The position numbers and the translations under genes are program-made. The notes under the pieces were generated by a model. It was not told where the DNA came from. It saw nothing but the letters and a program-made list of their open reading frames with translations, and ran no database searches. From Channa striata (Eukaryota; Chordata; Actinopteri; Anabantiformes; Channidae), in contig CM065179.1 in NCBI GenBank assembly GCA_033026295.1, positions 1,868,501 through 1,932,500 of the forward strand: 64,000 nucleotides of DNA. The letters are read 5' to 3'. This document shows positions 48,801 through 60,215 of this stretch, in pieces (the first letter of the stretch is position 1; the number at the start of each line of letters is the position of its first letter).

Positions 48801-50129
48801 TACAGTAACAGCTGAAGGACATTCTTCCTATTCGAGGTGAAAGATTTCTACACAGAGAAAACGGCCCATTCCAGGTGCTCCTGACCAACCACGCGGCAGT
48901 GAAGGTCGCAGAGAGACTCACGTAGACCCACTGCAAGAAGGTGCGAGAGTCACGTGGAAGACCTGGTCCCGTCTGTGCACGACGCTCACCGGAGGGCAGT
49001 GGCCTCGAGGGAGCAGTCGGAGGAGAACGCCCACTAATTCAGTGTCTGCACTCAAGTCCAGAAGGCGTGAAGAAGGAGATGAGGAGTGAGAGAAGAACAG
49101 CGCGGTGGACAGGATGAGGCTCCCCGTGCCATGGACACAGGTGACAGATGCTTTTCATCCAGAGCTTGAAGGACGCGTCAGAGTTTGAGAGAAAGTGGAA
49201 GTTTTTTAAAGAAACTGTCCAAACACGGATGGAGTAGAAAAGAAGATTTTTACTCCTACTCCACTAAGTTTCACAAGAAAATATTGTACTTTTGTTTACT
49301 TAGCTTTAATAACTAGTTACTTTTTAAAAATAAATGTTCTTAATAGATAATGATCATTAGAACAATATTCATTAGCTTAGAAATGAAACCAGATTGGCCC
49401 TAGACACGCCGCTTGCTGAGAGAGAGGGTTTTTGTGTTCATGTTGTGTTACATGTTTTGTTCATGTACTTTCATACCTAATACTTCTGAATACACAAAAC
49501 TCACTGCTTGGATTAACTTGGTTGGCCAGATATGTAGTAAATGGAAATCTGCTGTACTGTCTTTACTTCTTTACTTTTTCTGCGCACAATTCTTGCATTT
49601 TGTGGATGTTGTCTTATCCCATGTGTAAGTCATCGACGCCCCAGCAGATGGCGCTCAGTGACAGAGGATGTGCAAAATAATGTTCCTCTTTCACAACCTG
49701 ATGTAGATCTGTACTCAGATTCCAGTGATGATGATCCCTGTGTGTAAATCAGATGATAGTACGTCCTAATCTGTGCTTAGCTCTGACACCTAGTGATGAC
49801 ACCCACATGACATTAGCAGTGCCCAATTTTCTAATACATAATGACGATGTATATTGAATCCCCATGAATGTTTTTGTTTGTCTGATTAAAATGTAATCCC
49901 AAGGACATTGTGATGGAAAAATGAAGTGAGATTAAATTTTAATACTCTGCTTCACAAAGTTATAATGGCAAATTGCATTTGTTTTACTCATTGTTACTCA
50001 AAGGGCATAACAAACTTTATGTTTTGTCTTCAGAAGTATTTGCAGGGCTGTTTGCAGGACTGCTCCAAGCTTAGCTACTATCCAACTGGAAACTAGCCTG
50101 AACTGTCCTGACCCAGAGTCTCACCATAT
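45841..50129. other. Intergenic with an A-rich possible repeat
   Basis: At about 46850-47520 an A/C-rich stretch (many AAAACCAAAACAAAA-type runs) resembles retroelement untranslated sequence. The rest is A/T-rich with short unrecognised frames. No LU exons seen. Confidence 0.45.
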
Positions 50130-50222
50130 TCATCGTGTGTCCTTGGGCAAGACACTGAACCCCCAGTTGCCCCCGGTGGGTCAGATGAGCGCCCTGCGTG
50201 GGAGCCATCGCCACCGTGTGTG
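50130..50222 (+). repeat. Teleost SINE fragment
   Basis: Contains GTCCTTGGGCAAGACACTGA, then CCAGTTGCCCCCGGTGGGTC, a body phrase common to tRNA-derived SINE-like repeats of fish. Head and tail are missing. Confidence 0.6.
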
Positions 50223-50400
50223 TTCCTGTAGATACAACTTAGTGAGGACCAAATTTAGTATTTTAACAACATTTTAGAGGGTCCAGACTGGGTTTTAGGG
50301 TCAGGCTTAGTATTAGATTTTGTTTAGGGTTAGAGGCTAGGGATGGTAATATGTCAATGAGTGTCCTCACAAGTATAGAGGTACAAACGTGTGTGGAAAC
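50222..50400 (+). repeat. Dispersed TTAGGG-like repeat
   Basis: Near-identical to the unit at 26640-26825, including the flanking GTAGATACAACTTAGTGAGGA and the end CCTCACAAGTATAGAGGTAC. Confidence 0.6.
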
Positions 50401-50650
50401 TGTATAAGGAAAATGCAAATACATGGAAGTCAAATGTTCCTGTTTTACATCAGACAAAGGAAACCTCTAACACATCATAACACAATACGATGAATGTTCC
50501 TTTGTCTTTGTTCATATCACTGTTATCAGAACGATCTGATCCACTGTGAGGAAGGCACAGCGATGGTTTTCTGGCACGTTTCCCTAGAAAAGGTCCAGGA
50601 AATCTGATGATATATTTAAAGCGCTACAGAGATGTTGAGGTCTGCAGGTC
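50395..50650 (+). promoter_or_regulatory. Orphan copy of the LU-mucin upstream block
   Basis: Matches 41848-42115 through the TATA-like ATATTTAAAGCGC and GAGATGTTGAGGTCTGCAGGTC. The match stops about 25 bases short of where the start codon would be, and unrelated A-rich sequence follows. No exon 1 is present. It marks the 5' flank of a lost gene copy. Confidence 0.7.
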
Positions 50651-51054
50651 AAACGAAACATGAACTGGCACAAATAATGAGACCAGAAATTATGGGACAA
50701 ATACTTGTAATAAATGAACCAAACAAGCACAACAAAAGACAAAATAATTGATGTCCTAAACTAAACACTTAGACAAAGACTGACACGGGCTAGGAAAAAC
50801 TAAATTGAAAGGGGATTAACTAAAACACACATCAAATAAAAGGAGAAACAAAGAGCTGAAGTTAATACTAGTCAAAGCTGACGGTGATGAACAGAAGGAC
50901 CAAATGTAGAAAACAGAGAGCAACTAACAGGCAAAACCGATAACACAGAGGAATGAAAACTCTACAAAGACCAACAGAATCAAAATCTAAAAAGTGGATA
51001 AATTAAAAAGTACAAACCTCAGACCAGCGGAGGGTAGCCACTGGTGTATGTGTG

Positions 51055-51365
51055 TGTGTATGTGTGTGTCTTCATAGCCTCCTGTGGACAAGTTTTGTTT
51101 CAGTACCATTGTTGTGAGGAGGTCTTTGTTTCGAAAGGACACTTTGGCTGGTCCACACAAGTTCAACCCTTCAAGGGTCAAGACTGGGTTTTAGGGTCAG
51201 GGTTAGAATCGGGTTTTGGTCAAAGTTAGTCATTCAGCTGTGATGGTTAGGGTTAGGGGAGGGGCTGTTGATTGCATTGTGTCAATGAGTGTCCAAACAT
51301 TGTCAAACATTTGTCAAATGTTTTGTCAAATTTTACAGATTACTAAATGTAAATGTAAACATTCC
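51055..51365 (+). repeat. Composite repeat: dispersed element plus SINE tail
   Basis: A unit with TGGCTGGTCCACACAAGTTC, GGGTTTTAGGGTCAGGGTTA and GTTAGGGTTAGGGGAGG is followed by a SINE-type tail, ACTAAATGTAAATGTAAAC. Confidence 0.55.
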
Positions 51366-51477
51366 CACTCATCCTGTTAGAGTCTCAGGGGGCCGGAGCT
51401 GATCCCAGAGGTCATTAGGTAAGAAGTATGGTACACCATGGACAGGTCTGTCTGAGGGCCAACAGACAGACAAACCT

Positions 51478-54400
51478 TCAATTCAATTCAATTCAACTTT
51501 ATTTATATAGCGCCAATTTACAACAAGGTCATCTCAGGGCACTTTACATAATAAAGTCAAGACTATACAAACATTTAGAGAAAACCCAACAAATCCCCCC
51601 TTGAGCAAGCCGTAGGCAACAGTGGAGAGGAAAAACTCCCTTTAGCGGAAGAAACCTACAGCAGAACCAGGCTCAGGGTGGACGGCCATCTGCCTTGACC
51701 GGTTGGGCTGAGTGGAAAGTGGAGAGAGAAAAGAACAGAGAAACAAAAGCAACAACAAAACATTGAGCAGGTTAGTGGGACCAGTAGCTGCACACTGGAG
51801 GACACACATCAACAAATTCGGGGACACCTGAAGACAGGGAAAGAGAGAGGGGGACAGAGAGGGAGAAAATCGACTACATGACAGAGAAGACACAGAGTTA
51901 ATGTCATACAATGGTGACATTATAGATGTGGGGTGAGAGGAGAGAATGAAGAGAAGAGGAAGTGGCTCAGTGCAGAGTCCCCCAGCAGTCTAAGCCTATA
52001 GCAGCATGACTATAACCAACTATAAGCTTTATCAAAAAGGAAAGTTTTGAGCCTAGTCTTAAAAATACAGAGGGTGTGTGATTCCCGAATCTGGACTGGG
52101 AGCTGGTTCCACAGGAGAGGAGCTTGATAGCTAAAGGCTCTGGCTCCCATTCTACTTTTGGAAATTCTGGAAACCACAAGTAGGCCTGCATTTTGGGACC
52201 GAAGTGGTCTAGTAGGATGATATGGTACTAGGAGATCTTTTAGATATGATGGGGCTTGACCGTTTAAAGCTTTATAGGTAAGAAGGGTTTTAAATTCTAT
52301 TCTACATTTAATTGGAAGCCAACGGAGAGAAGCTAATGAAGGTGAAATATGATCTCTCTTACCAATCCCAGTCAGTAATCTTGCTGCAGCATTTTGGATT
52401 AATTGGAGGCTTTTTAGAGAGTTACTGGGGCAGCCTGAAAGTAGAGAATTACAATAGTCCAATCTAGAAGTAACAAATGCATGAACCAGTTTTTCAGCAT
52501 CGCTTTGGGACAGGATGCTCCTAATTTTGGCAATGTTTCTTAGATGGAAGAAGGCTGTTCTAGAGATTTGTTTTATGTGTGAGGTAAATGACAAATCCTG
52601 GTCAAAAATGACTCCAAGATTCCTTGCAGTACTACTGGGGGCCAGAGTTATGTCATCTAAAGTAGCAATATGGTTAGAAAACATGTCTCTTAGACTATTA
52701 GGCCCAAATACAATAACTTCAGTTTTATCTGAGTTTAGGAGAAGGAAATTATACGTCATCCAGTCCCTTATGTCTTTTAAACATGCTTGTAGTTTGATTA
52801 ATTGATTTGTTTCATCAGGTTTCATAGATAGATATAACTGCGTGTCATCAGCGTAGCAGTGAAAATTTACAGAGTGTTTTCTAATAATGTTGCCAAGGGG
52901 AGACATATATAGAGTAAAGAGTATTGGTCCTAATACAGAGCCTTGTGGAATTCCCTAACTAACTTTTGTGAATGTGGAAGATTCATCATTAACACGAACA
53001 AATTGGAATCTATCTGATAGATACGATTTAAACCAATTTAGTGCTGTTCCTTTAATTCCAATTACATGTTCTAGTCTCTGTAATAATATTCTGTGATCAA
53101 TTGTGTCAAATGCAGCACTAAGATCTTGCAGAACTAGTATAGAGACAAGTCCGTTATCTGAAGCCAGAAGAAGACAGTTGGTGACTTTAATCAGTGCGGT
53201 TTCTGTGCTATGATGAACTCTAAATCCTGACTGAAATTCTTCAAACAAGTCGTTTCTGTGCAGGTGGTCACATAATTGCTTTTCAACTACTTTTTCAAGT
53301 ATTTTAGAAATAAAGGGGAGATTGGATATTGGTCTGTAATTGGCTAAGACACCTGGATCCAGACTAGGTTTTTAAGTAGAGGTTTGATTACAGCTACCTT
53401 ATAGGCCTTTGATACATATCCTGTTTGTAAAGATGGATTAATGATATCTAATACCAACGTGTCTAATAAGGGTAGAGCGTCTTTGAGTAGTCTAACTGGA
53501 ATAGGGTCTAGCAGACATGTTGTTGGTTTAGATGCCATAATAGTTGAAGTTAACTCAGGAAGATCTATGGGCACAAAGCAGTCTAAAAGGGACTGAGGAC
53601 TTACTGATGATTCTAATTCTGTTGTATTTGTGGGGAGGGTCTGGTGAATTTTATTTCTAATAGCTACGATTTTGTTTGGGAAGAAGGTCATGAAGTCATT
53701 GCATACATAGCGTTGAGGGAATACTAGTCTCAACTGAACTATGGCTCTTAGTCAGACTGGCTACAGTGCTGAAAAGAAACCGGGGGTTGTTCTTGTTTCC
53801 TCTATTAGTGATGAATAATAAGCTGTTCTGGCTTTACGGAGGCTAATTTGTATGAGTGTAAACTCTTTTTCCAGGCTAAGCGTGATTCTTGTGAATGAGT
53901 GGAACGCCACTTCCTTTCTAGTCTTCGTGACGCCTGCTTTAAATTGCGGGTTTGCGAGCTATACCATGGAGATCGCCTGTTCAGATTTACTGCCTTCTTT
54001 TTTAGAGGGGCAACACTATCAAGTATGGAACGTAAAGATGCTGCATAATTATCAGTAAGGTAATCAACTTGTGCAGGAGTACAGTTAATGAGGCTACTCT
54101 CAGTTATATCGGTACATGTTGAAGTAAATGATGAAGGGATCATTTCCTTAAATTTGTTCACAGTGTTTTCAGATAAACACCTACTGAAGCAAAACTTTTT
54201 TCTAGCTGCCTTGTAGTCCATTAAATTAAATTCAATAGTTATTAGAAAATGGTCAGAGAAGAATTATGAGGAAATACTGTAGGACGACTTTATCTGCACT
54301 AAGCACTAAGTCGGCTAGAAAATCTGAGAATTCAGTCAAAAATTCAGAATAAGGGACTGAAGGACGGTACACAATAACAAATTGGAGTGAATTTTGAGTT

Positions 54401-54565
54401 TTCCAAATTGGGTGTGAGAGGCTCAAAGTAAGACTCTCAAATGAGTTATAACTATGTTTAGGTCTAGGGTTTATTGGTAAGCTTGTGTGATAGATTGCTG
54501 CTGCTCCTCCACCTCGGCCTGAGCTTCTAGGAACATGATAGTCACACTCACATTGAAACCTAAAG
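51478..54565 (-). mobile_element. L2-type LINE, 5'-truncated, near full reverse transcriptase
   Basis: Read on the minus strand: an endonuclease piece (near 54540 down to 54230, with SFESLTLSLSHP); a linker frame 53805-54221; then reverse-transcriptase pieces at 53344-53733 (DPIPVRLLKDALP), 52955-53248 (LQDLSAAFDTIDHRILLQRL) and 52010-52906 (FHCYADDTQLYLSMKP with the YADD catalytic motif, then LQLIQNAAARLLTG and the C-terminal KTFLFDKAYSWL). The 3' untranslated part and (GAATT)n tail reach 51478. Two disabling changes are visible: one frame change near 53340 and one TAG just before the GIPQGSVLGP motif near 52955. The 5' end of the element is missing. It is the most complete LINE in the window and sits where an LU gene body is missing. 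The L2 assignment rests on memory of the tail and motifs. Confidence 0.85.
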
Positions 54566-55117
54566 CCAATTTAGAGTCAACAGTTAAGCTAACATGCAGC
54601 TCTTTGGACTGTGGGACGAGTGGCCACTTTTCTTCAAATAAAACAGGCTAATCAACAAGATTAAAGACGCCGGATGTCCCTGGAAATATGTCCAGGTCAT
54701 TTTTAGTTGTTGTATTATTGGAGAATGTTTTATCTCTTTAATAATTACAATATTTTTTTTTTTCATTACCTTACTCATATAATTCTGAAATACAACCAGG
54801 ACAAGTTAAAATGATAAATTATTGTTATAAAGATGTGTCTTACTTTTTGAGGAGCAATACACAACATTTTACTACATCATGCAGCCTGCTTGCATAGACT
54901 GGATTCAGGGCACATCCCTAGATTTTATTGATGAAAGACAAGAAACAAATCCTGTCTCATTACATCACTAATAACATGGTGCCAATTAAAGACGTAAAGA
55001 GAGACGCTTTGCAAGTAGCTTTAAAATCGTTACTAGACCCAGGCAGAAAATATTTAAGTCACAAAACAATATTGATTGTACGTGTCACGCACCATAACAA
55101 CAACTGCACAAACACTG
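54566..55117. other. Short intergenic stretch, nothing recognised
   Basis: A/T-rich sequence between the LINE and the duplicated 3' flank; no LU exon seen. Confidence 0.45.
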
Positions 55118-55300
55118 TGGTTTGTTGGGGAAGAGTGTTGGGGGCTGGCTGAGAATCTGGCTTCCTTTGGCTGAGAACGTCATCTGTTTTCTACAAGACT
55201 TTGTGCCACAGACGCTGGACGTCACTGGACTAAAACACAATAACCTCTTCTGGTTGATTTCTGCTGCCTTTACAAATCAGCTAGAGAGTCTGCGGTGGAA
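55118..55300 (+). repeat. Copy of the LU-mucin 3' flank
   Basis: Matches 45668-45840 in the same orientation with scattered changes. It is the 3' counterpart of the orphan upstream block at 50395-50650. Confidence 0.65.
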
Positions 55301-55394
55301 ACACCACACCCTGACACTGCAGGCGCTCTGGTAGTTGCGGTTGAAGTGGTATGTGTAGGACGAGCTGTTGACATATGACAAGTCATTAACAAAT

Positions 55395-55790
55395 TACAGG
55401 TTTAGCACAGCTGTTCCTATTTAAAGCTTACAGGAAATGAAGTTGCGTTTTTGAATGCATCTTCAATTAAATGATAAAAACAGCGTCCAACTCTGTGGTG
55501 CCAAAACAGCAACAGGTGCCAGGTCGGACTGAAGGAGCCTCTCTTTTCGGGTCCATCCATCACAGTTCACGTTAGAGGCATTCGTCATGCTCTACAAGAT
55601 CACACGTTAAGAGATTTAAGGTATCTGGGACCCAAATGTCAATACTAGTCAAAGGTGACGGTGATGAACAGAAGGACCAAATGTAGAAAACAGAGAGCAA
55701 GCCGGTTTGGCACAGCTGTTCCTATTTAAAGCTTACGGGAAATGAAGTTGCGTTTTTAAATGATAAAAACAGCATCCAACTCTGCGTCTG
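55395..55790 (+). repeat. Tandem duplication carrying an intron fragment
   Basis: The segment GCACAGCTGTTCCTATTTAAAGC through AACTCTG at 55395-55495 recurs at 55710-55785. Between them, 55530-55590 matches intron 1 of the LU-mucin gene (42450-42525: AAGGAGCCTCTCTTTT, CCATCCATCACAGTTCA). The stretch 55660-55700 matches 50880-50925 (GGTGATGAACAGAAGGACCA). Confidence 0.65.
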
Positions 55791-55976
55791 TGTTGGTTCA
55801 CAGGTGAATTTTCAGAATGAGGAGGTTTTGGTTTCATAGAGCTGTCCAACAAAACTGACTTAGGATTTTCAAGTGTGATAAGTGTGAAATCTTACACTGG
55901 CATCGACCCTGTGGCTTTCAGTGTCTGTGACCGTATGTTGTCAGAAGAAACCCATATACCACTAAAGACACTTTGA

Positions 55977-55999
55977 GTGTGTGTGTGTGTGTGTGTGTA
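55977..55999 (+). repeat. (GT)n microsatellite
   Basis: About eleven GT units. Confidence 0.95.
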
Positions 56000-56112
56000 T
56001 AACAACAACCAGCCAAAGGAGTGTGTAACAGTTTGGCTTTGTGATTCAGGTTTATTTTAGTTCCATTTCGTTGTAATGGTTTGCGTTAAGTGTCATGACA
56101 GCCATAGAAAGA

Positions 56113-56125
56113 CGTGTGTGCGTGC

Positions 56126-56189
<64 letters not shown>

Positions 56190-56206
56190 GTGTGTGCGTG
56201 TGTGTC
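56113..56206 (+). repeat. (TG)n microsatellite
   Basis: About 94 bases of TG units with a few CG and TATA interruptions; able to form Z-DNA. It creates artefact Cys/Val frames. Confidence 0.96.
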
Positions 56207-59200
56207 TGCATACACATTTGCATGCACACTGTATGTTTATTTTATGTAAGAGGTGGGAAATTATATGTAGGTGTGGTGTTGTTTGGAGGAAACAATTCCC
56301 AACTGAAAACAGGAACAGAATTATGACAACTCAGTATAAGACAGTATAATACCTAATATCATGATGTAATAAAATAATCACATTTGACACGTCCTCTGAC
56401 AAAAATGGGTTGAATTCATTTTTTCCCTTTGAGTTTTGGAGCACCGTAGCACTACCATATAATGTTTTGGCCACACAGTTTACTTTAAACATGGTGGCCA
56501 AAACATTAGAACCATCTCTTCTTTTAATGCCCTCCAGTACAACTCCACTGACCATTTGACCTAAGTCATAAACACATATTAGAATTATCACCTTTGGGAG
56601 AGTTCAAACTTAAAATCTGACTAATTACAACCTTGTAAAATCAGAATTCATGGCAGAGCTGCTTTGAATGTACAGGTGTACCTAATAAAGTGACCAGTGA
56701 GTATAAGTATGTCCCTGTGTCATGTGGCCCATGGGCACATTTCTTGTAAACCCTCCTTCCAAAATAATGATGTAGCTCTGTTGCCAACTTTCTCCTTCAC
56801 TCATTCCCGCAGCCACTGGCAGGTTTCCAACACATTACAGCCAGTTACAGGAGACAATCTCATTTGACTCTCAATAACATGCAGCACTCATGTTACAATC
56901 CAACCTGAATTACAGCAGCTGGTTAGTCAGCATTTGTTCCGAGGAAGATGTGACTTGGGGGTTTGTGAGGAGGTGACAGTTTGACAGATTCAGACATTGG
57001 ACTGTGATTAATGACATTCTGAAAAACTAAACGCAGAAAACAGCTGGCAGTAATTGGCGAGAGCAAAGCAAGAATATTGTGAGTCCGAAAGACAGCAATG
57101 GTGAACAAACTTAACTAGAGCAAACATAAAGCGTGAAAGGAAACAGGCAAGAACGAAGCCTACAAATCAAGTGAGAGCGCTACAGAGAGATGGTCGGACA
57201 TAAAGTCACCGGAACCAACTGAGAGGCCTGTCAGACAGTCGGGTACTGAACACGTCCACAGTAAATCCCTCCAGAAATGTGTGATGTTAAATTCTGTGCA
57301 ACATTGCAATTAAAATAGAAAACAAAAAAATATTTGATAGAAACGGTTGCAAACATAGGTATTTTAGACTGCAACTGTCTTAAAACTGTCCGTAAAATCC
57401 TGGAGGGACGGGACAGAAATAATGTGGAAGAAAGAAATCCGGTGTGTTGGGCTGAATGTAGACCTGCGCCAATAACCAGGGGAGACTGCAGACAGAAACG
57501 CAGACAGACAGAAATAAACACGTGAAATTCAGCGGAACCAGGGAAAGAACAAGTGGCCGATGGCTCCTGTGTTTGTTTGAAAGAAGCAGCTACGGTGGCC
57601 TGCCTCTGTCCAACAGATCAGCTGTTACTACACAAGTGAAGAAGATGGTGAAGTTTCTAATGCAGTGGCTTCCGTGTCGAAAGGGAATGAATTCCAGCAA
57701 ATAATGTCCCACTGTTTCTTCGAAACCATTACGCAGGTCATGAATGCCCCAACGCTATTCAGAAAAGGACTAATGCCTCCAACTCATGTTCTCCATTTCC
57801 TCATTGCTACCTCATGCTTTAAGCCGCACCCGAAATGTATTCAAGACATCCACTGGAGATTTCCACAATCACAATTAGTCGTTTAGCAGATGCTTTTACA
57901 GGTAGCCAGCAGACACCATGGCAACGCGGCTGAATGCATTGTTGAACAGTTTAAGTAGTACGGGTTGAACCTTTGCAAGTTTTGCCTTTAAATCATACAA
58001 ATGTCTGAAATAATGGAACGCCTTCACATATCTGAGGGTTGAATCCTGTTTTCTTTCTGCTCGGTTGGTACAAACAAACCTAGATGACTGAGAATCTTCA
58101 CCATCACGTCTCATAATTTTGCGTAAATCACCGATTTGGTTTTCTTTCTCCAAACCAGCATGTTAAACAGTTTACAGAACAAAAGGAACAAGCATTTTGA
58201 GTTAGGTCATATTCAATATCCCAGTAAGTACATGCGTTTGGCCTTACGCGAGATCTCATTTACCCAGTCATGCAACCATTTACAGAACATCACCTCTTCC
58301 ATATGGAAAGAGCACAGATGTAATAATATTGCAGCATGAAGCAGAATTTACCAAAACATCCTACAACAGGCCCGAGAATAAGGAGACATGCAATGAAAAC
58401 TGTAGGCGAGTGAATCGACCACAGACAAACTTGAATTAAGTGATGAATCACAAAAAAAACACAGAGGTAAAGTGCAATGATCAGGGTTGAAAGAATGCTG
58501 CACATTCAGATGTGTGTCACACACAGTCTCACATGCGCAACGACAAAGGTTTGATTCTCAGTGGCCATTATTCAGGTAAAAATAGAGAGTGGTAATAACG
58601 TCAGTTCAACAACAGCAGGTGTGGCAGGAATACCGGAGAGCATCACCGACGCAGCTGTTTGCCACCTTTTCACTGCGTTTTTTTTTAAAATGGCAAAAAT
58701 CTCGCTTCAAACTTTAATACAATCACAACCAAGCGTGAGTGTGGGGATTCTGACTGAAAAGCCAAACCATCACAGCCTGTGAGTCCACAGCTACTGTCCT
58801 GAATTCAGCGCCTCCATCCCGCAGCATTGGACAAATGTGAAGTAATCAGACTGACTTAGGAAATCTGCAACATTTTTAATCTAATTAACTTATTGATATG
58901 GATTTTTCTCTGCCTGCTGCAGAGGCGGAGCAAGTGACACCAAAAAGCTCGCAGAGAAAAAGAGGAACCAGGTCAGGGACTGGTTGTGGCTGGGGCAGGA
59001 GGGAGGGGAAGCGGATCGATAAACTGATTAAAGTGGCTAATGTAGTTGTGCACAGGCTCAGTAAGTTTTATCTCAATTCTTTCCGCTTTTATTGTCACTA
59101 TTATCATCATGCACTTTTCTGATGATGGAAGTCACCACGGGCGACGTGAAGGCGTCTCCCTTCAAGGTTTTCACATTTAATTTGATTGAATAATGTGATT

Positions 59201-60150
59201 AAGTGGCAGCTGGCACTTCTCACCAAATGAACAAGTTTCATTCTGTCAGTATCTGAGTTCCACGGCTGCACTGAACCACAAACATGCATCTGCCCTGCAG
59301 CATCTGTGCGCAGGGCCGTTCACACAGCACCGATTCACGCACCCCCTTGTTTCCTGAGCACACTGTGCTGTTTTGCGACATCCAGACAACTGGGAATTTG
59401 TCTGAAGACGACACATCTTCATTTATTGAGTTCACAGCGGCTGGATGAGCTGTTAAGAGCGATGAGGCCACCGGATTAATATACCCCTGCCTGACCCCCC
59501 AAACTCTTTCGTTAGAACTCAGGCGCCATTAATTGCTACCAACTGGTGGCGTTAAGGTTGTGCTATCGTCTGCGTGATGAACGCCACCGTTGAACAGCGT
59601 GTACAGGCAGTTTGACGACATTCCAGAGGAATTGAAGAAGTACATAAGAAGTTAGCCATTTGTTAATAATATGTGACTAAAGGGTTTCATTACACAGCCC
59701 GACAGTGCAACATATTCCTCCCCATCAAAACCTAAAATTTCTTTGCATGAAAGATCATCACATCTGCATTAAATAAAACTTAAGAATAAAAAACTGATTA
59801 ATTATCCATTAACATGGAATAATTAGAGTCAATCAAATAGTCATACGCAGTGAAATCCACTTAAATTAATAAATGTGGATAAAAGAAATCCACATAATGG
59901 TTTCTGAATGTTTTAATAAATCTCTGAAATGACTGTTCATTTAAAATAAAATAAAATCTAGATACAAAATTTATTTTCATTTAACGACGAGAACAATTAT
60001 TTGTTTTGTAACTTTGTGTGTCGGTGCACAGACCTACGCAGGTGAACATTGCTGAAACAGAAAAAAAAGGGTGGTGGTTAAGTGCTTTGACATCATGGTG
60101 TCTCAGGTGACAAAGCACCGTGGAATAGAAACACACCCAATCCCTCATTT
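56207..60150. other. Intergenic, no gene recognised
   Basis: Short frames on both strands without recognisable domains. A small SINE-tail remnant (GTTTAGCAGATGCTTTTAC) lies near 57880-57900. No LU exon is seen before 60216. Confidence 0.5.
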
Positions 60151-60154
60151 TCTG

Positions 60155-60163
60155 TATATAAAG
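60155..60163 (+). promoter_or_regulatory. TATA box of LU-mucin gene at 60216
   Basis: TATATAAAG lies 53 bases before the ATG, matching the spacing of the other copies. Confidence 0.6.
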
Positions 60164-60215
60164 TACCGAAGTGCAGGTGCTGCAGTATGACCATCTGCAG
60201 CACCTGCTCATCACG

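Noticed and set aside
56095..56349. Cys/Val frames over the TG repeat
   Set aside because: Microsatellite artefact.
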